The notes beneath the pieces were generated by a model that did no database searches, was not told the origin of the DNA, and worked only from the letters and a program-made list of their open reading frames with translations. Below, in pieces: positions 38,406 to 42,223 of a DNA stretch of 42,223 nt. This DNA comes from Eubacterium sp. UBA3782 (GTDB lineage: Bacteria > Bacillota > Clostridia > Lachnospirales > Lachnospiraceae). The stretch lies in assembly GCA_002368795.1 (NCBI GenBank), contig DFFG01000053.1, positions 1-42,223 of the forward strand, written 5' to 3'. The stretch's first letter is position 1; each line of letters starts with the position of its first letter. Made by a program: the position numbers and the translations under genes.

Positions 38406-39551
38406 TTACCAGAGCTTCCGATAGATATCGATGACCTCGGGCTTTAAGGGTACTCTGGGATTGGTTGCCGTGCAGGAATCATCGATCGCCGCATCGGCCA
38501 TCGCATCCAGGTGGGATTCGTATTCCTCCCGGCTGATGGTCAGGATCTCCGACAGGTGGGAGGGAATGCCCATGGCCTCATTCAGGTAGCGGATGTAGTT
38601 GCACAGGGAGTGCACCGTCATGACCTGATTGACGCTGGAAAGCCCCAGCACATTGGCAATGGTGCAGTAGCGCTCCACGACCGGGTCGCGCAGCTCTGTG
38701 TTCTGGGTGACGCCGCTGACGCCCGAATTGTAGGCGATGACCAGCGGAAGCAGCATGGCGTTTGCTCTGCCATGGGCGATGTGGAAGTGGGCGCCGATGG
38801 CGTGGGCCATACCATGATTCAGACCCAGGGAGGAGGCATTGAACGCGATGCCGGCGAGGGTCGCCGCGATGTGCATCTTTTTGCGTGCGTGGGCATCCTC
38901 ATTGTTTGACCAGGAACGGTACAGGAACTGCCCCACGATCTCAACAGCCTTCTCGGCAAGAGCGCCGGAAAAATCGTTGTGGTCGGTCGAAACATACGCC
39001 TCGATCGCATGGGTCAGCACATCCATACCGGTGTCTGCTGTGACAGAAGCGGGCACAGAACGGACCAGGACCGCGTCGAGGATCGCTTCATCGGGCGTCA
39101 TGCTGTCCGATACAAGCGGGATCTTCAGCTGCCTCTCCGTGTCGCTGATGACAGCAAAGGAGGTGACCTCGCTGCCGGTGCCGCTGGTCGTCGGGATGCA
39201 GATCAGCGGGATATACACACCCGGATCCAGCTCCTGTGCGATCCGCCGGATGGCCTTTGACAGATCCATTGCCGAGCCGCCGCCCACGCCGATGATGGTA
39301 TCACAGCCTGCGGAGGCAAACTCCGCCACGCCGGTCTTGACCTTTTCCAGCGGGGGATCCGGAACAACGTCGGTAAACAGCTCATACGGTGTACCGCCCT
39401 TTTCCAGCGGCTTTGTGATCGCGCTGATCGCACCGCTGCTGACCATAAACGGATCCGTCACGATAAAAGCCTTCTTCGCTTCGATCTGGGTCAGTCTCTC
39501 CAGCGCACCGTCTGAAAAATATATATCTGTACTGATATGAAAATGCTTCAT
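38406..39551 (-). CDS. iron-containing (group III) alcohol dehydrogenase
   Basis: This 381-residue enzyme belongs to the Fe-ADH family, which reduces aldehydes to alcohols with NAD(P)H. Seen: the nucleotide motif GVGGGSAMD, PTTSGTGSEVT, and metal ligands in GMDVLTHAIEAY and GLNHGMAHAIGAHFHIAHGRANA (Asp and three His). Closest in style to 1-propanol or butanol dehydrogenases; the substrate is unproven. GGATGAGAG precedes the ATG. It is transcribed in the same direction as cardiolipin synthase but separated by the 47-bp repeats. Confidence 0.93.
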   Translation of the reverse strand: MKHFHISTDIYFSDGALERLTQIEAKKAFIVTDPFMVSSGAISAITKPLEKGGTPYELFTDVVPDPPLEKVKTGVAEFASAGCDTIIGVGGGSAMDLSKAIRRIAQELDPGVYIPLICIPTTSGTGSEVTSFAVISDTERQLKIPLVSDSMTPDEAILDAVLVRSVPASVTADTGMDVLTHAIEAYVSTDHNDFSGALAEKAVEIVGQFLYRSWSNNEDAHARKKMHIAATLAGIAFNASSLGLNHGMAHAIGAHFHIAHGRANAMLLPLVIAYNSGVSGVTQNTELRDPVVERYCTIANVLGLSSVNQVMTVHSLCNYIRYLNEAMGIPSHLSEILTISREEYESHLDAMADAAIDDSCTATNPRVPLKPEVIDIYRKLW

Positions 39552-39618
39552 TGATCTCTCATCCTGTCCTTTGCTGTTTGCTGATCTTATATTATATCAA
39601 CTTTACCATCATTGCGCA

Positions 39619-39850
39619 AATCGGAAGGTTCGTCAACCGCAAATCTTCATTTCCTGCTCACGGCCGGGATCTCCGTGTTCGCAATCGGAATTCTCGTTTT
39701 CTGCCTTCATTCGGGATCTCCGTGTTCGCAATCGGAATTCTCGTTTTCTGCTTTCATCCGGGATCTCAATGTTCGCAGCCGAAATTCTCATTTCCGGCTC
39801 TCAAACGGGATCTCCGTGTTCGCAGCTGCAGGGCTCATTTCCGGCTTACA
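39619..39850. repeat. 47-bp tandem repeat array
   Basis: GGGATCTC starts at 39666, 39713, 39760 and 39807, an exact 47-bp period; a diverged unit precedes (about 39619). Units share GGGATCTCCGTGTTCGCA and GGAATTCTCGTTTTCTGC. The array fills the gap between the dehydrogenase start and the end of the cardiolipin synthase gene, touching its stop codon. Confidence 0.85.
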
Positions 39851-41414
39851 TCAGCGGTGCGATGAACTTCATCACAAAACCGGCCATCCGATAAGACATT
39901 TTTTCCTCCCGGATGCTCTTTTTTGTGATCCGGCGGCATTTGGCCAGTGTTTCCTGGAAGTCCGCCTCGATCTCGCGGATGCAGGGAACTCTGTACATAT
40001 AGGCCGCACACTCGAAATGATGGTACAGGCTGCGGTAATCCAGGTTGATCGTGCCCACAACAGCTTCGACATTATCACAGACAAACACCTTGGCGTGTAC
40101 AAAGCCCGGCGTATATTCGTAGATCTTTACACCGGCTTCCGTCAGCACTTTATAGTGGGATTTTGCCAGCGCGTAGGGCAGCTTTTTGTCCGGGATCCCG
40201 GGAAGGATCAGCTTTACATCCACGCCTCTCTCCGCGGCAAATTTCAGAGCAGCCTCCATCTCGCCGTCAATGATCAGATAGGGCGTCATGATGTGTACAT
40301 AATCCTTGGCCTGGTTCAGGATGTCCATATAGACCATCTCGCCGACCTTATCATTATCCAGCGGGCAGTCGCCATAGGGCATGACATAGCCCTCGCCAGG
40401 GCGCGGCGGAAACTTCTCCTGGCGCAGAAATGCTTCATACTGCGTCTCTTTTTCATCGATGTTCCACATCTGCAGAAAGCACAGGGTGAAATTGTCGACA
40501 GCGCCGCCCTTGAGCATGACCGCCGTATCCTTCCAGTGGCCGAAACGCTCCTTCCGGTTGATGTATTCGTCTGCCAGATTGACGCCGCCGGTAAACGCCG
40601 TCCTGCCATCGATCACCAGGATCTTCCGGTGATCCCGGTAATTGTAATGGGAAGAGAGGGCGGGTTTGATCGGTGCAAACGCCTTGGCATGGATACCCTT
40701 TTCCTGCAGCAGCCGCCAGTAATCAGCCGGGAGTGTCGACATCTCACACATGCCGTCATACATAACACGGACATCGACGCCCTCTGCTGCCTTGCGGATC
40801 AGGATCTCCAGGATCTTTCCCCACATGTAGCCCTCTTCTATAATGAAGTACTCCATGAAAATGAAGCTTTTCGCCTTCTCCAGCTCCTCCAGCATGGCAG
40901 CAAACTTCTGCTCCCCCTGGGAAAAATAGGTTACTGCCGTATCGTCATGGATCGGAAAACAGCCGCTGTGCCGAAGATATTTGACAATGCCCTCCACATC
41001 TTCGGGCTCCTTCTTCAGTCTGTCCATAACCCGCTTTGACTGGGGCAGGGCATCCTTTGTCTCTTCGATCAGCTGCTCCGCCCTCTTTTTCAGCGCAATG
41101 TGTCCAATATTTGTCTGGGTATAGACCAACAGAAAGCCGCCGACAAAAGGAAGGAACGACATGAGCAGCAGCCAGGTCAGCTTTGCCGAGGCATCCATGT
41201 CACTGGAGAACAGGTACAGGACCACGATCATGGTAAACAGGGTCGTCAATATATAAAAATGTGTAAAGTAATCGTTCAGCCATGTGAACACCAGGACATA
41301 CAACAGGACCTGCAGCACCAGCAGAATGCCGACGATCAGAAAACGGCTGAATACCAGAGCCAAAATTCCTTTTTTTCTTGGTGCCGCCAGCCGCATGAAG
41401 GTTTCGTCACTCAT
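39846..41414 (-). CDS. cls: cardiolipin synthase (phospholipase D superfamily)
   Basis: This 522-residue protein has N-terminal membrane helices (about 15-75) and two phospholipase D motifs: HRKILVIDGRTAFTGG and HAKVFVCDNVEAVVGT, each HxKxxxxD followed by a GG/GT segment. It joins two phosphatidylglycerols into cardiolipin at the membrane. AAGGAGC precedes the ATG at 41414. Length matches clostridial Cls. It ends at the edge of the 47-bp repeat array and no usual terminator is seen. Confidence 0.95.
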   Translation of the reverse strand: MSDETFMRLAAPRKKGILALVFSRFLIVGILLVLQVLLYVLVFTWLNDYFTHFYILTTLFTMIVVLYLFSSDMDASAKLTWLLLMSFLPFVGGFLLVYTQTNIGHIALKKRAEQLIEETKDALPQSKRVMDRLKKEPEDVEGIVKYLRHSGCFPIHDDTAVTYFSQGEQKFAAMLEELEKAKSFIFMEYFIIEEGYMWGKILEILIRKAAEGVDVRVMYDGMCEMSTLPADYWRLLQEKGIHAKAFAPIKPALSSHYNYRDHRKILVIDGRTAFTGGVNLADEYINRKERFGHWKDTAVMLKGGAVDNFTLCFLQMWNIDEKETQYEAFLRQEKFPPRPGEGYVMPYGDCPLDNDKVGEMVYMDILNQAKDYVHIMTPYLIIDGEMEAALKFAAERGVDVKLILPGIPDKKLPYALAKSHYKVLTEAGVKIYEYTPGFVHAKVFVCDNVEAVVGTINLDYRSLYHHFECAAYMYRVPCIREIEADFQETLAKCRRITKKSIREEKMSYRMAGFVMKFIAPLM

Positions 41415-41578
41415 TTTTCTGCTCCTTCTTTTTTTATATTTCCCGGAAGATTCCTTCCGGAACTATTGCCAAAATATTCTGATAGAATAAGAATAGCCGA
41501 TTTTACCTGCAGCAACAACTGTTTTTCACTGAAAAAAAACGGTTCGCGCCGGAAAACATACCTTCTGTGCACCTTGTC

Positions 41579-41607
41579 TTGGGCCATCTCTTCTTTTATG
41601 GTATACT
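41579..41607 (+). promoter_or_regulatory. promoter of the acyltransferase gene
   Basis: TTGGGC (41579-41584), 17-bp spacer, TATACT (41602-41607) preceded by TGG (extended -10). The start codon is about 170 nt downstream; that leader shows no gene or known riboswitch. Confidence 0.6.
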
Positions 41608-41780
41608 CGCAAAAAATAACACAAATGATCCCGCCGCATGGCAGTATGGCAACATCGTTTCAGGCGACTTCCACATAGATGTACACCGCACAGGATCCCT
41701 ATATAGGATGTCTGTGTCTCGTATGCACTGCGCCGGAAATACCAAAGCATCCTTCATTTTTACACAGAAAAGGAGAGAGC

Positions 41781-42191
41781 ATGGATACGCAGTTCGCACA
41801 GGACGCAAAAACAACCGCAGCACCCGAAGCCTCCACAGCAGCGCCGGTCAAAAATTCCGGGCGCCAAAGGGACCTCCGTCTGGATATCCTGAAGGGGATC
41901 GGCATCATCCTGATGGTCATGGGGCATGCCAATGCACCCGGCCGTTCCTTCATCTATCTGTTCCACATGGCTGTCTTCTTCATTGCCTCGGGCTGGCTGT
42001 ACCGGGAGGATGCCGCAAAAAGCGGTGCGGGCATCTGGCGCTTTGTCCGGCGGCGGATCCTGAGCCTCTACGTGCCCTACGTCCTGACAGAGACGATCTA
42101 TTCTGCACTGAACAATGTATTTCTGCAGCTGCATTTCTACTCCTCCGGCATGCTCAAAGAGCAGCTGCCCAGGCAGCGTGCAGATGCATGA
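41781..42191 (+). CDS. acyltransferase-3 family membrane protein, N-terminal part (possibly frameshifted)
   Basis: The first part of a membrane O-acyltransferase is clear: RDLRLDILKGIGIILMVMGH with the family's catalytic His, then FIYLFHMAVFFIASGWLY and FVRRRILSLYVPYVL. Such proteins acetylate sugars or cell-surface polymers and are usually 330-380 residues. Here the frame closes at 42191 after 136 residues, while both other plus frames stay open to the window edge. A frameshift near 42150-42185, a real truncation or a sequence error are all possible. AAGGAGAG precedes the ATG. Confidence 0.7.
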   Translation: MDTQFAQDAKTTAAPEASTAAPVKNSGRQRDLRLDILKGIGIILMVMGHANAPGRSFIYLFHMAVFFIASGWLYREDAAKSGAGIWRFVRRRILSLYVPYVLTETIYSALNNVFLQLHFYSSGMLKEQLPRQRADA

Positions 42192-42223
42192 GCAGCATTT
42201 ACAACTCACTCGGGGTGTCCCCC

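Noticed and set aside
39619..39850. CRISPR array
   Set aside because: The 47-bp units are contiguous with no unique spacers, and no cas genes are present.
1..42223. rRNA, tRNA, prophage or integrative element genes
   Set aside because: No such sequence, integrase or attachment site was recognised by reading both strands; a tRNA search program would be needed to be certain.

Overview
The window looks like a chromosomal segment of a gut-type anaerobic Clostridia member (Lachnospiraceae-like Bacillota). This is inferred from the GC-rich but Firmicutes-style genes with strong AGGAGG ribosome sites, a [FeFe] hydrogenase with its three maturases, an ECF vitamin-type transporter, the clostridial Feo cluster with a FeoB-associated Cys-rich protein, a GPH sugar symporter beside glycosidases, and RsbV/RsbU-like partner-switching genes. 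No rRNA, tRNA, CRISPR array, transposase or phage gene was seen.

Layout. 1-2.3 kb: STAS antagonist plus membrane PP2C phosphatase. 2.4-6.9 kb (minus): a four-gene ECF operon (double ATPase, EcfT, SAM-hydrolase-like DUF62, UPF0397 S component). 7.0-8.7 kb: remnants of a divergent lysR / GH3 beta-glucosidase pair, joined head to head with both 5' ends missing. 8.9-19.8 kb: a glycan-use locus (AraC regulator, GPH symporter, GH2, TIM-barrel isomerase/epimerase, GH78 rhamnosidase, GH43-like enzyme with a discoidin-type domain). 20.1-22.2 kb: CDF metal exporter and inorganic pyrophosphatase. 22.4-30.0 kb: a hydrogen module in one direction: a flavoprotein that fuses the NuoF C-terminal Fe-S domain to a GltD/NfnB-like NADP(H) module, the [FeFe] hydrogenase, then hydE, hydG and hydF. 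30.1-31.1 kb: a DUF2284 Fe-S protein. 31.3-31.9 kb: a second head-to-head scar (araC fragment / GH35-type C-terminal fragment). 32-34.5 kb: EamA transporter, DUF3786 protein, YbaK/PrdX-type deacylase. 34.6-38.1 kb (minus): feoA, feoA, feoB, Cys-rich protein and HMA protein, behind a promoter with three palindromic boxes. 38.4-41.4 kb (minus): iron alcohol dehydrogenase and cardiolipin synthase. 41.8 kb to the end: the start of a membrane acyltransferase.

The non-coding DNA is the least ordinary part. Two copies of an 83-89-nt structured element share identical internal-loop sequences while their stems carry many compensatory changes; both lie about 40-50 nt after a stop codon, in sense with that gene and between convergent genes. 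A second palindrome family shares CGTGCATAA/TTATGCACG ends. Four gene gaps hold degenerate tandem repeats with different periods (7, 24, 27 and 47 bp), the heptad array running for 21 units in phase.

How the genes fit together: the hydrogen module offers an H2/NADP(H) redox valve with in-line maturation, supported by regulated ferrous iron uptake; the glycoside locus supplies rhamnose- and hexose-type sugars; the ECF operon probably salvages a compound connected to SAM, adenosine or methionine.
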